A stretch of 64,000 bases of DNA, from NCBI RefSeq assembly GCF_037893015.1, contig NC_133664.1, forward strand, positions 122,249,887-122,313,886, read 5' to 3'. Origin of the DNA: Macrotis lagotis (taxonomy: Eukaryota > Chordata > Mammalia > Peramelemorphia > Peramelidae). Position numbers and translations under genes: made by a program. Numbering within the stretch: position 1 is the first letter of the stretch; each line of letters starts with the position of its first letter. The notes beneath the pieces are model-generated. The model was given only the letters and a program-made list of their open reading frames with translations, did not search any database and was not told the origin of the DNA. Positions 1-10,610 of this stretch are shown here, piece after piece.

Positions 1-330
1 TACAGCACATTACCACTGATGATTTGCATATGAGAAGAGGCATAAAATATATCACCAAGGACACTGTGTGACTGACAAGGGAGGTGGGTTTATCACATCT
101 CAAGAGTGAAAGACACAGTTCAAGGCAGTAAAAGCTCAGATGTCTACCTTCCTCTCCCCTTTTTATAAGTTCTTCCCTCCTGCACCATTAATATTCAGCA
201 GGAATAAGAGACTATGATAACAGTATTCCAGGAGAGAAGTACAACAATTTTTTTCTGGGAAGGAATATTTTAAAATTGAAATGTATCTGCGACACTGATT
301 TGCATGTTTCCTCCAATTTATAGGTTGCAA
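1..330. other. Unique-looking intergenic DNA
   Basis: No gene or repeat family is recognised here. An octamer (POU-type) motif ATTTGCAT lies at 22-29, which alone proves nothing. Confidence 0.4.
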
Positions 331-334
331 TTTA

Positions 335-540
335 TGAGGGACAGTATGGTATAGTGGGAAGAAAATTGTGTGTAGAGTCAAAAAAACTGGGTTCATTTCC
401 AGGCTGTCACTTAACACATGTATAGCCTTAGGCAATTCAATTATCCTCCCTGGGTCTCAGTTTCTTCATCTGTCAAATTAGGTGGGAAACTAAAATGACT
501 TCTAAAGTTGCTTTCATGTCTATCTTGATGATTCTCTGAG
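335..540 (+). repeat. MIR-type SINE
   Basis: The stretch runs from a TATGGTATAGTGGGAAGA head through GGGTTCA, the CTGTCACTTAAC core and the CAGTTTCTTCATCTGTCAAA tail, the usual order of an old tRNA-derived CORE-SINE. It is clearly diverged. Confidence 0.75.
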
Positions 541-930
541 TTACACATTCCTGGCCAGCTTGGATAACTTTTGTCCATAATTTCTCTTAAGTGTGTCACA
601 GGGGAGATCCTCTCAACACAATAGAGACCTTCTCTAATTTTTTCCTGATATTGCAATGGTACCAATGTGGTATTTTATCCATCTGCCATTTCTTGCTCTC
701 ACAACATTACTAGCCCTTCTTTTCTTCTCAACACACAAATGATGTATGATCTTATCTGAAGTTCATTAATGGTTATATCTTGTATGTAGTTTGCACACTG
801 ACACATGCTTCCTATTCTTCAGAGATTTTTATGTTGTATGACTTGATCCCATCTGGCAGCACTGATAAGATGCTGATATTTAAAAAGATGGGAAATGGCA
901 GAAGAAATGATGGTATATGAATGGTGTAGA
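541..930. other. Intergenic DNA without recognised content
   Basis: AT-rich sequence with no supported reading frame and no repeat I can name. Confidence 0.4.
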
Positions 931-934
931 ATAC

Positions 935-1345
935 AACTAGTCTGTAAAAATAATAAAGGGGAAGGACAATTTTGGAGAAACTTAAGAAAACCTGTATGAA
1001 CTAATGCTGAGCAAAGTTGGCAGAACCAAGAGAATGACACACAAAATACTCTAAAACAATAACAACAGCTATGAAAGACTTAAGAAATCTGATGAATTTA
1101 TCAAGCACAAATTCAGAGGATTCATAATAAAACATTCTTCCTTCCTCCTTACAGAGAGGTCATGCATTCAGGGTTTAGATTCAGATCAAGAAATATATAT
1201 ATTTTTGGGCATGGTCAAAGGGGAATTTGTTTTGCTTGACTGTGAATATTTGTCATAAGGAATTTATTTTTCTTTCTTTTTTAATTGGGGGGAAGGAACT
1301 GGTAATGAAAGAAAGTGGATTTTTGTTAGTTGAAAAAAAAAAAGC
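935..1345 (+). repeat. L1 3' end fragment
   Basis: The sequence matches the end of marsupial L1 ORF2 and its 3' UTR: an AACTAATGCTGAGCAAAG-like segment, GGCAGAACCAAGAGAA, then GGGCATGGTCAAAGGGG and GACTGTGAATATTTGT, ending in an A-run near 1333-1343. It is 5' truncated and stops just before the HAL1. Confidence 0.75.
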
Positions 1346-1348
1346 TTT

Positions 1349-1364
1349 AAAAATATAGGCCTTT
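1349..1364 (+). repeat. Candidate left target-site duplication of the HAL1
   Basis: AAAAATATAGGCCTTT here resembles AAAAATACAGACCTTT at 4969-4984 (14 of 16 identical). The two flank the half-LINE as a decayed duplication would. Confidence 0.45.
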
Positions 1365-2139
1365 TGGAGCCAAGATGGCAACAGGAGAAGATCCTCTCTT
1401 AGGTGCTCTCTCTTTCTAATATTTTAAAACTTATAAAATAAGGACTCTAACTAAATTTTCAAGAAACAGAACCCACAGAGGGATCCAGTGAGGCAGTTCT
1501 CCAGCCCAAGGTAACCTGAAAAATAGTGGAAAAGCTCTGCTCCACGGGGTTAGAGGGGTGGTCGCCAGAGTGAAGAACTTCAGCCTTCTGGAGGCAACCC
1601 CAGTCTGGGAGCCGCAGCTCACTGCAGCAGGGGCAGTTTCCTGACTTACACCCTGGGGAGCACCAAACACAACTTGGAAGATTAGCAGGGTTGGGGAAGC
1701 TCTGCCAGAGCAAGCACATGAAGCCCAGCCCTCAGGGCACTCAGTGAGCAGTGTGGCCATGGCAGCCCAGATCCTGGAACTAGAATCAGGGGTAACCAGT
1801 AAGCAGGAGCCCCCAGGCAACTCATCCTTGAGTACTCAACCTAGGTAGGGCAGTGGAGAGAGACTTCCAAGGTCTGTCCTCTGTGTCTGGAACAAGACTC
1901 TGGGGCTCTGACCACATTCAGATCCTGATCACAGCCTAGCTCCCCCCCACATAGAACAGAAGGGCCCCCCTCCACCTCATCCCTGTGGCAGAGGGGTGTG
2001 CTTGTGGTCATTCACAGACCAGGAAGGAAGACAGAGCCTCACACATGGAGATCCTTGGGGGAGTGTCCTAATAATACTCAAAAGCTCAGGAAGCACCCCA
2101 AAAACCAGGCACAGGCTGGGGAAATGAGTAAACAGAGGA

Positions 2140-3200
2140 AAAAAGAGGAACACCACTGAGAAATATGTTGCCTATGATCCCAAGAAGGATCAAAATACTC
2201 AGTCTGAAGATGAGGAAGTACAAACTCCAGCATCCAAAGACTGCAAGAAAAATGGAAATTGGGCTCAGGCTATGACAGAGCTCAAAAAAGATTTTGAAAA
2301 TCAAGTGAGGGAGATAGAAGAAAAATTGGGAAAAGTAATGAGAGAGATGCAGGAAAAACATGAAAAAGAAGTCAGCAGCTTAGTCAGGAGATCCAAAAAA
2401 ATGCTGAAGAAAATAACATGCTAAAAACCAGCATAGGTCAAATGGATAAAACAGTTCAAAGAGTTATTGAGGAGAAGAATGCTTTAAAAAGCAGAATTCG
2501 CCAGATGGAAAAAGAAATAAGAGAGCTCTCTGAGGAAAACAAATCCTTCAGATATATTATGGAACTGAGGGAAGCTGCTGACGTTACAAGAAATTAAGAC
2601 ACAATACTTCAAAACCAAAAGAATGAAAAATTAGAAGAAAATGTGAAACATCTCTTCAAAAAAACAACTGATCTGGAAAACAGATTCAGGAAAGAGAATT
2701 TAAAAATTATTGGGATACCTGAAAGTTATGATCAGGAAAAGAGCCTTGACATCATTTTTAAAGAATTCGTGGGTTGGCTAGGTGGCACAGTGGAGAGAGC
2801 ACTGGCCCTGGAGTCAGGAGTACCTGAGTTCAAATCTGGCCTCAGGCACTTAATAATTACCTAGCTGTGTGGCTTTGGGCAAGCCACTTAACCCCATTTG
2901 CCTTGCAAAATTCTAAAAAAAAAATAATTCCTACAGGAAAATTGCCCAGATATACTAGAAATAGAGGGCAAAATAGAAATTGAGAGAATCCACTGATCTC
3001 CCCCAGAAAGAGATCCAAAAAAAAAAAAACCCAACCCCCAGGAATATTATAGCCAAGTTCCAGAACTCTGAAGTCAAAGAGAAAAGTATTACAAGCAGCC
3101 AGAAGGACACAATTCAAATATTGTGGAACTTCAGTCGGGATCACACAGAACTTAGCAGCAACTACATTAAAAGCTCAATAGGGCTTGGAATATAATATTA
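2140..3200 (+). pseudogene. ORF1-like remnant of the HAL1
   Basis: Translated pieces show an ORF1 plan. Around 2278-2400 there is a heptad-rich, charged coiled coil (ELKKDFENQVREIEEKLGK). It continues at about 2490-2580 (RQMEKEIRELSEENKS). At 2643-2765 the conserved segment TDLENRFRKENLKIIGIPES marks entry to the RNA-binding domain. After the SINE at 2769-2921, NIIAKFQNSEVKEK (about 3037-3080) matches the next ORF1 block. Several stops and a SINE insertion break it, so it cannot encode a protein. In L1-type elements ORF1p is an RNA-binding trimer that packages the element RNA. Confidence 0.75.
2769..2921 (+). mobile_element. Young tRNA-derived CORE-SINE inside the HAL1
   Basis: It shows the GGCTAGGTGGCACAGTGG head, a B-box-like GAGTTCAAAT, the ACTTAATAATTACCTAGC core and the CCTTGCAAAATTC tail. 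Short flanking copies AAAGAATTC (left) and AAATAATTC (right) look like a decayed target duplication. It splits the ORF1-like remnant. Confidence 0.85.
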
Positions 3201-4134
3201 TGGAGGATCAAAAGAGCTCAGAATGCAACTGAGAATCAACCACCCAAAACTGAATGTCCTCTTCCAGGGAAAAAGATGGACTTTCAAAGAACATGGAGAA
3301 TTTCAAATGTTCCTGTTGGAATGGCCAGAGCTGAACAGAAGCCTTGATCAAATACAGGACTCAGGTGAAGTGGAGTGGAGGAGAAGGGTAAAATATGATG
3401 AACTGCATGTATTCCTGCTTAGAAAAATGACATTGATCATACTCATATGAACCTTCTCAGTTAAGAGCAGGTAGAAGGAGCTTTTGTAGATGAAGCACAG
3501 GAGAGAGCTGAATTTGAAGATATAATATAGTGTAAATGGAGTCAACAGCTAAAAGGGAAATATAATGGAAGTAAGAGAAAGGAGAGATGGAATAGGCTAA
3601 GATATTTCATAAAATAAGATTTCTTTTTTATTACAACGAGCTATTGCAATGATATGGAAGGGGGGAAGGTGAGAGGGAATGAGGGAACCTTTGCTCTCAT
3701 CAGAGGTGACTAGGAGAGGAAACAGCATATATACTCAATGGGGTATAGATATCTAGAGTAAAAAGGAGAGAAGGGGGACAGGGGGAAGGGGGGATGTGAG
3801 TGTTGGAGGAGAGGGTGGGCCATGGCGGGGAGACTGGTCAGATATAACACATTTTCTTTTTTATTTCTTGCAAGGGGCTGGGATTGGATGGCCTGTCTGG
3901 GACCACAGGGCTGGGTGGATGCTAGACCTAAGGGGTGGTACATGAGCTTGGGGCCTCTTGGCCCCAGGACCGGGAATCTGTCTGCTACCCTATAGCATAT
4001 TTAAGAAGAGGGACAGAGTGAAAGGATAGAGAAAATATAGTATATGGTAGTGGGGAAGTATGAATGGAGGGAGTTGCGATCAGCAATGGCAATGGTGGAA
4101 AATATGGAAGCAGCTTTTGTGATGGACTTATCAT

Positions 4135-4313
4135 AAAGAATGTGATCGGAGGCGGCTAGGTAGCACAGTGGACAGAACACCAGCCCTGGAGTCAGGAGTA
4201 CCTGAGTTCAAATCTGGCCTCAGACACTTAATAATTACCTAGCTGTGTGGCCTTGGGCAAGTCACTTAATCCCATTGCCTTGCAAAAAACCTAAAAAAAA
4301 AAAGAATGTGATC
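4135..4313 (+). mobile_element. Young CORE-SINE with perfect target-site duplication
   Basis: The SINE body is 4148-4300. A perfect 13-base duplication, AAAGAATGTGATC, lies at 4135-4147 and 4301-4313. This shows insertion into the HAL1 tail by LINE-type target-primed integration. Confidence 0.92.
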
Positions 4314-4354
4314 CACCTGCAACAGAGTTGGAGGTGCTGGAACACAGACTGAAG

Positions 4355-4398
<44 letters not shown>

Positions 4399-4412
4399 AT
4401 TTATTAATATTA
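4355..4412. repeat. (ATT)n microsatellite
   Basis: A run of ATT triplets, decaying to TTAATATT, sits at the tail end of a reverse-oriented SINE and probably grew from its A-rich tail. Confidence 0.85.
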
Positions 4413-4415
4413 TTT

Positions 4416-4560
4416 GGGGGGTTTGCAGGGCAAATGGGGTTGGGTGACTTGCCCAGGGCTGCACAACTGGGTGATTGTTGGGTGTCTGAGGCCGGATTTA
4501 GACCCAGGTGCTCCTGGCTCCAGGGCTAGTGCTCTGTCCACAGCACCACCTGGCCACCCC
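4416..4560 (-). mobile_element. CORE-SINE, reverse orientation
   Basis: Reverse complement reads head GGGGTGGCCAGGTGGTGCTG to tail CCCATTTGCCCTGCAAA. It is more diverged than the copy at 4148 and lies inside the HAL1 tail. Confidence 0.85.
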
Positions 4561-4589
4561 TACTACAACTACTATTATTTTATTTTATT

Positions 4590-4745
4590 TTGTTTTTGTT
4601 TTTTTGTTTTTGCAGGGCAATGGGGTTGGAGTGGCTTGCCCTGGGTCACAGCTGGGTGATTATTGGGTATCTAGGGCCAGGTTTGGGCTCAGGTGCTCCT
4701 GGCTCCAGGGCCAGTGCTCTGTCCACTGTGCCACCTAGCTGCCCC
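4590..4745 (-). mobile_element. CORE-SINE, reverse orientation, tandem neighbour
   Basis: This is a second reverse copy directly after the previous one, ending GCCACCTAGCTGCCCC on the plus strand at 4745. Its tail is a T-rich stretch at 4568-4612. HAL1 tail sequence resumes at about 4746. Confidence 0.87.
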
Positions 4746-4968
4746 TATTATTATTATTTTTATTTTACTTTTAATTTTTTTCTCTTTACTTTATTGCTCA
4801 TGCAGGTCTATATTTTTTGGGGGGTGGGGGTATTATGTTTACTCTTAAACAAGAATATTTTAGTAATGTATAAAAAACATAATTTGTATATTAACAAAGT
4901 TTATGCCTGGCTGTTAATCTGATAAAACTCAGAATTCTGTAAAAAAATAAATAAATAGATTAAGAGGA

Positions 4969-4984
4969 AAAAATACAGACCTTT
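4969..4984 (+). repeat. Candidate right target-site duplication of the HAL1
   Basis: Partner of 1349-1364, 14 of 16 bases identical. Confidence 0.45.
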
Positions 4985-5061
4985 ATTTTCATGGAAAGCT
5001 TGTAATCATTTTAAAAAGTCTCACAATTTCTCAAGGCCATCTAGTCCACTCATGATTAACT

Positions 5062-5130
5062 CTGTGTGTGTGTGTGTGTGTCTGTGTGTCTGTGTGTGTG
5101 TGTGTGTCTGTGTGTCTGTGTGTGTGTTTC
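5062..5130. repeat. (TG)n microsatellite
   Basis: TGTGTG run broken by TCTG interruptions. Confidence 0.95.
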
Positions 5131-5164
5131 TCTCCCATCTGAACAAAGACATTTAATAGCCAGG

Positions 5165-5260
5165 CAAATTATTTAACCTCTCAGTTTCTTAATCTGTAAA
5201 ATAAGAGAGTTAGAATTGATGATCTTTGAAGTCCCTTCTGGCTCTAAAATGATGACCTTA
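5165..5260 (+). repeat. MIR-type SINE 3' part
   Basis: CCTCTCAGTTTCTTAATCTG and GTAAAATAAGAGAGTTAGA are the standard 3' half of an old CORE-SINE. Confidence 0.65.
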
Positions 5261-5344
5261 AGAATCCATAGGACAGGGGATGTTGAGTAGTGGTCTTGGT
5301 GAGTAATTGAAATATGCTGAATAAAAAGCTGAATTTGACTTTTT

Positions 5345-5570
5345 TTAAGAGTACTGGACATAGTGCTGGGAGACCTTGGTACAGTTTCTGGCTCCCACAT
5401 GTATTGGCTGTGTGACTGTGGGCAAGTTGTTTGATCAATCTGTGCCTCATTATGCCCATCTGTCAAGTGGGAATAATAATACCTGCAGGGTTGACCTCAC
5501 CAGGTTGTTGTGAGAATCTAGTGAGATCAGGTGCATAACATGCTTTGCAAACTGTGAAGCTCTTTAAAAA
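5345..5570 (+). repeat. MIR SINE
   Basis: GGCTGTGTGACTGTGGGCAA, a CCTCATTATGCCCATCTG segment and the GGTTGTTGTGAGAAT end of MIR are in the right order. Confidence 0.8.
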
Positions 5571-5774
5571 AAACAGTGAGGAGTAGCAGATGGACAGCCG
5601 AGACACTGCACTGGCATCTATTTTAAAATACTGAAAACATCAGAGGAAGACTTCTTGGAGGATCAACGGAAAAATTCCCAAGAAACGTGGTGGACGAGAA
5701 GGCACGAATAACTTGGAATCAGGTAACAGTGGAGGGTGGTGACTACTGACAATATCATGGATTCATTGAAGTAT
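5571..5774. other. Unassigned intergenic DNA
   Basis: No gene or named repeat seen. Confidence 0.35.
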
Positions 5775-5893
5775 TAAGCCAATTTCATCTTATTAGGTTT
5801 GGCCCATCATTTTATCCAACATCTTTTTGCATCCGACTCTGTTATCCAACATGTTAGCTATCTTTCCTTTCTTCAAATCATCTACAGAGCTGA
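5775..5893 (-). repeat. L3/CR1 LINE fragment
   Basis: CTCTGTTATCCAACATGTTA then GCTATCTTTCC resembles the reverse complement of the L3/CR1 region around the GATGACACAAAGCTGGG segment. Confidence 0.5.
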
Positions 5894-5899
5894 TAGGTA

Positions 5900-6052
5900 G
5901 GGGAAGCTAGGTGGCACAGTGGATAGAGCACTGACCCTGGAGTCAAGAAGACCTGAGTTCAAATCCAATCTCAAACACTTAATAATTACCTAGTTGTGTG
6001 ACCCCTTGGGCAAGTCACTTAACCTCACTACCTTGCAAAAGCCAAAAAAAAA
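5900..6052 (+). mobile_element. Young CORE-SINE
   Basis: Complete from GGGAAGCTAGGTGGCACAGT to CTACCTTGCAAAAGCC and an A-run. No clear target duplication was found. Confidence 0.88.
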
Positions 6053-6365
6053 TTTTATGGTTCCTATTATCAAGGCCTCTATTCAAGTCATTGACTTTAT
6101 AAAGGGGCAGAGGCTTTCAACTCTACAACCCAGAGTCATCCATCCAGGTTGACTTGCATCATGGTCTCATCTCTCTTCCCTTGGGGCTCCACTCCCCAAC
6201 CCCCAGTCTACAGCCTGCAAAATAAACAGGAGCTCTCTGAAACCTCCATGAACAGAACAGTCTGTACACTCACAGCTTTGCCGGCAGCTGGGGAGCTGGT
6301 GGGCAAGGCTCAATGGCTGCCTGGGTGCTGATCAGTGATCATCCTCAGTCAGATAGATTGCCCAA
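6053..6365. other. Unassigned intergenic DNA
   Basis: No gene or named repeat is recognised. Short open frames here look like chance. Confidence 0.35.
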
Positions 6366-6470
6366 TTCAATTCAGTTCCAAACGTTTATTAAGCATCTAT
6401 TATGGGCAAGGCATTCTGCTAAGCACTCGGGATACAAAGATGAAAAACGACACTGTCCCTGTAGAAGAGG
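6366..6470 (+). repeat. Ancient LINE-like repeat, 5' boundary fragment
   Basis: CAAACGTTTATTAAGCATCT then TGCTAAGCACTCGGGATACA matches the start of the repeats at 20435 and 49045. Its exact family (L2- or L3-related) is uncertain. Confidence 0.6.
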
Positions 6471-6689
6471 CTTGTCTGTGCCTGATGATATCAGGATACT
6501 CCAATCCCTTAAATAGTCTTTCCCAGTCCTTTGGCATTCTGTATAATTCCCCCCACACACACTCATGTCTTTTTTTAAATAGAGCTCTGAGAATGAACTA
6601 ATGGCCTAGTGTGGCCGGTAACTAGACATAAGACTTTGGGTGGGTCACTTAAGGTCCTTGGTACTCAGTGTCTTCTGTCTGTCAAGATA

Positions 6690-7103
6690 GAGAAAAAGAG
6701 AGACAAGAGAGGAAGAGAAAATAAAAAACAGTGAAGCAGAAGAGGAAGGAAGAGAGACATACACAGAGAGACAGAGACAGAGAGACAGAGAAAGAGAGAG
6801 ACTTAGAGAGACAGATGGAGAGAGACAGAGAAAGAGAAGAGAGACAGGAGAGGAGGAGAGAGAATGAAACAGAGAGAAGAGACAAAGAGGCAGAGAGAAA
6901 GACAGACAAGAGAGACAAGAGAGGAGGAGAGAGAATGAAACAGAGAGAAGAGAGACAGACAGAGGCAGAGAGAGACAGAGAGAGAAAGAGAAGAGAGACA
7001 AGAGAAAAATGAATGAGTGAGAACGAGGAGAGAGAAGCAAAGAGAGACCCAGGGAGACCGAGAGAGAAGAGAAAGTGAAAGGAGAGAGTGAGAGAGCGAG
7101 AGC

Positions 7104-7152
<49 letters not shown>
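6690..7152 (+). repeat. Long purine (GA)n-rich tract
   Basis: About 460 bp of almost pure purine on the plus strand, from imperfect AGAGACAGAGA units to a clean (GA)n block at about 7108-7150. Opposite-strand frames over it give only Ser/Leu-rich low-complexity peptides and are not genes. Confidence 0.95.
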
Positions 7153-7154
<2 letters not shown>

Positions 7155-7189
7155 TTAGGTTTGAACTCTATTTTTGCTCCTTGCTACCT

Positions 7190-7640
7190 GGATGATATAG
7201 CATTTTAGTGGACAGAACACTGGACTCAAGGTTCACCCTGGGTACACACCCTACCTCTGATATTTACTATGTGACAATGGACAAGTCACTAAACTCCCCT
7301 GAATCTCAATTTCTTCATCTGTAAAAAAGGAGAATGGGGCAGCTAGGTGGCACAGTGGCTAAAACACTGGTCATGGAGTCAGGAGTCCCTGAGTTCAAAT
7401 CTGACCTCAGACACTTAATTACCTAGCTGTGCGGCCTTGGGCAAGCCACTTAACCCCATTGCCCAGCAAAAACCTTAAAATAAACAAGCAAACAAATAAA
7501 TAAATAGATAAATAAATAAATAAGGAAATGAATAATTCCTGTAGCACCTCCCTTCTAAGGTTATTGTAAAGGTAAAATGAGAAAAATATATGTGAAGGGT
7601 TTTTTAATCCTTAAAGTACCACATCAGCATCATTATCAAT
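7190..7640 (+). repeat. MIR SINE split by a young SINE
   Basis: The MIR head and core run to 7335 (TTTCTTCATCTGTAAAAAAG). The same MIR resumes after the young SINE with CCTTCTAAGGTTATTGTAAA. Confidence 0.75.
7336..7522 (+). mobile_element. Young CORE-SINE within a MIR
   Basis: GGGGCAGCTAGGTGGCACAG to GCCCAGCAAAAACC, with the tail grown into an AAAT-type microsatellite. Confidence 0.9.
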
Positions 7641-7745
7641 TGTGTGACTTTGTGAAAGCCATTTCACTTTTTTGATTCTTAGTTCTCTGATTTATAAAGT
7701 GAGTGACTTGGTCTAGGTTGCCTTTGAGGTTCTTCCAAGAAGTAA
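7641..7745 (+). repeat. MIR 3' fragment
   Basis: GTGTGACTTTGTGAAAGCCA, then CTTAGTTCTCTGATTTATAA and GAGGTTCTTCCAAGA fit the MIR/MAR-type SINE 3' part. Confidence 0.6.
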
Positions 7746-8624
7746 ACAGATGACCCTGTGACCCATAATTCATCATTATTTGGGTCTAGGCAATTCATTA
7801 GATTCAAATCTGACCAGCTCTAGCTCCAACCCACATGTCTTATATCCTTTCTGGTGAATATCTGCTCCTTCTCCCAGATAACCAGAGCCCTCATATTCAA
7901 AGCTATGACTATTCTGAGTTTTTCATCATGGCTTCTTTAGCCATACGCATTATGTAGTACCCCAAGCTCTGAAACTATATTTACCCTTTCCTCCCTCCCC
8001 CCAAATTTACTTTCCCTCAAGGCTATTCCTTCTGCTTTCCCATCAACAATTACTGAGGGGATTAGCAGCTTCTGACCTTTAGAGTTCCTAAGAGCTGCCT
8101 TGATATCTGAGAGGATAAAAGACTTGCCCAGGATCACTCAGTCAGGATTTACATTACTATGTCTCTCAAGTCTTAATTCAAATGATGGGATTTTTTACTT
8201 TCTAGAGTTGGGGAAGGAAAGCTCTTTGGATAAGGTAGTCTTCTTCAAGGCTCTGAAATTACTTCATATATAAATGTCTAATGATATACAACAGACCTCT
8301 GAAATCACTTCACCTATAACATAAATGACTATCGATATAAAACTAGCAGAGGCCTTTCTGGGACCTTTCCAATTTGCAGTCAAATTCAAGGTCAAGGTAA
8401 CTAACCCTACTATCTGGGAGGGAAGGGAGGAACATTGGGAAGCAGGGAGGTACTACAAGAGATGTCTTTGTTTGGATTTGCTTTTCCCAGAAACATTTTC
8501 AAATGCTGTTGTAAGCAGAGACCTGTCTAGGCAATGACCAAATCAGTCAGACTGTAGTTTATTTAGAAATGGGATGACAGAAAAAGTGGCAATCAACTAG
8601 GTGGGTGGTTAGACTATTAAGTTT
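7746..8624. other. Intergenic DNA without recognised content
   Basis: No gene or clear repeat is visible. Two similar phrases, GAAATTACTTCATATATAAA (about 8255) and GAAATCACTTCACCTATAAC (about 8300), suggest a small local duplication. Confidence 0.35.
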
Positions 8625-8800
8625 GGAGGTAGGAGATTCCTGGTCTTGTGGAATATTTGAGTGGGAAGGGACCTTGAGATCATTAAAGCCAATATCCTTC
8701 TTTATAGTTGAGTAAACTGAAGCCCAGAGAAATGATTTGTCTAAGGATAGAAGCCTATTTAGTGATATAACCTAGATGTGAATCCCTCATGCCTACTAAT
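8625..8800 (-). repeat. MIR SINE
   Basis: GGGACCTTGAGATCATTAAA, then GAGTAAACTGAAGCCCAGAG is the reverse complement of MIR. Confidence 0.7.
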
Positions 8801-9954
8801 ATAGTGATCTCTCAGCTCTACCACAGCTGTCTCCCACAAGCCACACAATTGCTTCTTCTAAGCCTCCCATTTTATACTTCTACCAAAGACAGAACCTTGG
8901 TAATACAGGGGTAATACCCTGAATTCTGAGTTCAGGGAGAATGGGGGCTTTAGGTTGGGACCAGTGCATAGATTCTGATATTTTTATACTCTCTGTCCCA
9001 ACAATTTCCTCATCTTCATCCTCTATTCTTCCATGAGAGGCTCAAGGCCTCACTTCCTCTCTGATCACTGGGGTCCTCCTGTCCCCATTTGCCTGATGCT
9101 TCCTTCTATGATACTAGCTTGTCCCACCCTTTGGAGAGAGGCTGGGGACCTGGTTGGATGATGTGGTGAGAGATTCTTAGTAGCCAGAAGGCCAATTCTT
9201 TAATCGTCCAATTATTCCTGCACTAACGATGCTGTCCCAGGAGATGCCGGGACATTGCCTTCAGGATGAATGACTTAGGGACAAGTGAGTTATATTTTCC
9301 CAGATAAAAGCACCGATTGCCTATAAACTCTGATTCTGCCTGATGTAAAAGCCACTTTACTGCACATCTCAAAATTACTGCCCGTATAAAAACACATTAT
9401 TGTGATGTAAAAATAGATTTTTATATAATTTTTTCATGCTACCACCTTGTAATTCCTCAATTCTGAGCACTCTGAGTGGGTAGTGAAGGTTTTTTTTTTC
9501 TCTTCTTTTAATTGTTTGCCATGGCATGTGGATTTATGAGAGCTTTCCCCTGTGAGCTGAGTGGGAGCTGGGGTGTAAATATCGATCACTCCCCTACTGG
9601 CTGATGAGGCTCCGTGGGGGCTTAAGTGCCAGCTTAAAAGAAAGTCCTGGTCCCCTAGCTGTGTCATGGCAGAATAAAGATCTGGTCTGCATTTAGGAAG
9701 AAGGGTCTGGGTACCCTCCTCCCTTCTCACCCCTTCACTCATTTGCAGCTGAAGTCACCAACTGTGTTATTAAGTGAGAAGAGGTTATTCTGAGTATCCA
9801 AGGATGGGAGCCACTCAGTCTCCCAGTGGACAGTGCATATTCACCAGGAAGTAAGATGCTCCCTCTGCTCAGCTCTTTACTCAATCTGACATAAAGCAGT
9901 TATAGCATCTTATAAAAGATCAGCAATAAAACCAAGGGAAAACTGCTCAGTCTA
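8801..9954. other. Intergenic DNA; possible conserved segment at 9180-9440
   Basis: No gene seen. 9180-9440 lacks repeats and carries AT-rich motifs such as TTTAATCGTCCAATTATTCC, so it could be a non-coding conserved element. That is judged by eye only. Confidence 0.3.
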
Positions 9955-10115
9955 ATGCAATCCAGTCTAATCCAGTTCAGTTCAATCCAACCCAAGCCAA
10001 TCCAGTCCAATCCAGTAGGCATTTATCAAATGCCCATCTGGGGCCAGGTTCTGAGGCAACAAAGATAAAAAGTGAGGAAGTAAAAAGACCTGTCATATAC
10101 AACCTTACATTCTGT
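9955..10115 (+). repeat. Ancient LINE-like repeat fragment with CCAAT-rich simple region
   Basis: A loose tandem of CAGTCCAATC-like units (about 9957-10015) precedes GTAGGCATTTATCAAATGCC and GGCCAGGTTCTGAGGC, which resemble the start of the repeats at 20435 and 49045. Confidence 0.5.
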
Positions 10116-10139
10116 TAGAGGGATATATTATAGACAATT

Positions 10140-10478
10140 AAGAATATAAGGAGAAATTGTCTGTCAGAAATTAGATTTCAATCAACATCTGACACCCTTG
10201 AAATGGATATGCAACCTTAATATTAATGATGACTTTTAGTAAAAATAAAATTAGAAGAGAAGCAGTTGATATATTTCCCAGAGCTATGGGCAGGAGGTTG
10301 TATTCTTAACCAAACAAGAGATAGACACAATTACAGAAGATGAAATAGGTACATGAAACTTAAAAGCTTGTGTACAGACAAAATTAATGCAACTAGGATA
10401 AGAAGGGAAGTAGTTAAATGGAAAAAAATGTTTGTAAAACTTTCCCTGCTAAGAGTTGGTATCCAAAAATTTATAAAC

Positions 10479-10518
<40 letters not shown>

Positions 10519-10610
10519 ACAAATAGTCATTCTCTAATTAATGATCAAAGAATATGAACAAATAGTTCTTAAAAGAATTGCAAAAATAGTTATAAGCATG
10601 TGAATTCATT
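10140..10610 (+). repeat. L1 ORF2 C-terminal fragment
   Basis: Matches the L1 3' coding region around the AAGCTTGTGTACAGACAAAA, GGTATCCAAAAATTTATAAA and CAAAGAATATGAACAAATAG landmarks. It is truncated at both ends, heavily diverged and interrupted by a (CA)n tract. Confidence 0.75.
10481..10517. repeat. (CA)n microsatellite
   Basis: Near-perfect CA run inside the L1 fragment. Confidence 0.97.

Larger units (their letters stand above)
1365..4968 (+). mobile_element. HAL1-type half-LINE, near full length, with nested SINEs
   Basis: The element opens with TGGAGCCAAGATGGC, a marsupial L1/HAL1 5' leader. A leader of about 700 bp follows, then an ORF1-like region (about 2140-3200), then a long non-coding tail (about 3200-4968) where L1 would carry ORF2. 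No reverse transcriptase or endonuclease reading is present, which is the defining feature of HAL1. The tail ends in ATGTTTACTCTTAAACAAG, then TAATGTATAAAAAACAT and an A-rich run at 4940-4955. Younger SINEs interrupt it at 2769, 4148, 4416 and 4590. HAL1 naming rests on known architecture, not on a search. L1 with an internal deletion is the alternative. Confidence 0.7.

Noticed and set aside
4414-4922. Three overlapping frames with LALGHSWVIIGYL-like peptides
   Set aside because: They are translated CORE-SINE complements and a T-rich tail.
6645-7154. 169-codon Ser/Leu-rich open frame on the minus strand
   Set aside because: It is only the complement of the GA-rich tract; low complexity, no gene.
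10331-10522. Small minus-strand frame with a Val/Cys repeat start
   Set aside because: It reads through a (CA)n run inside an L1 fragment.
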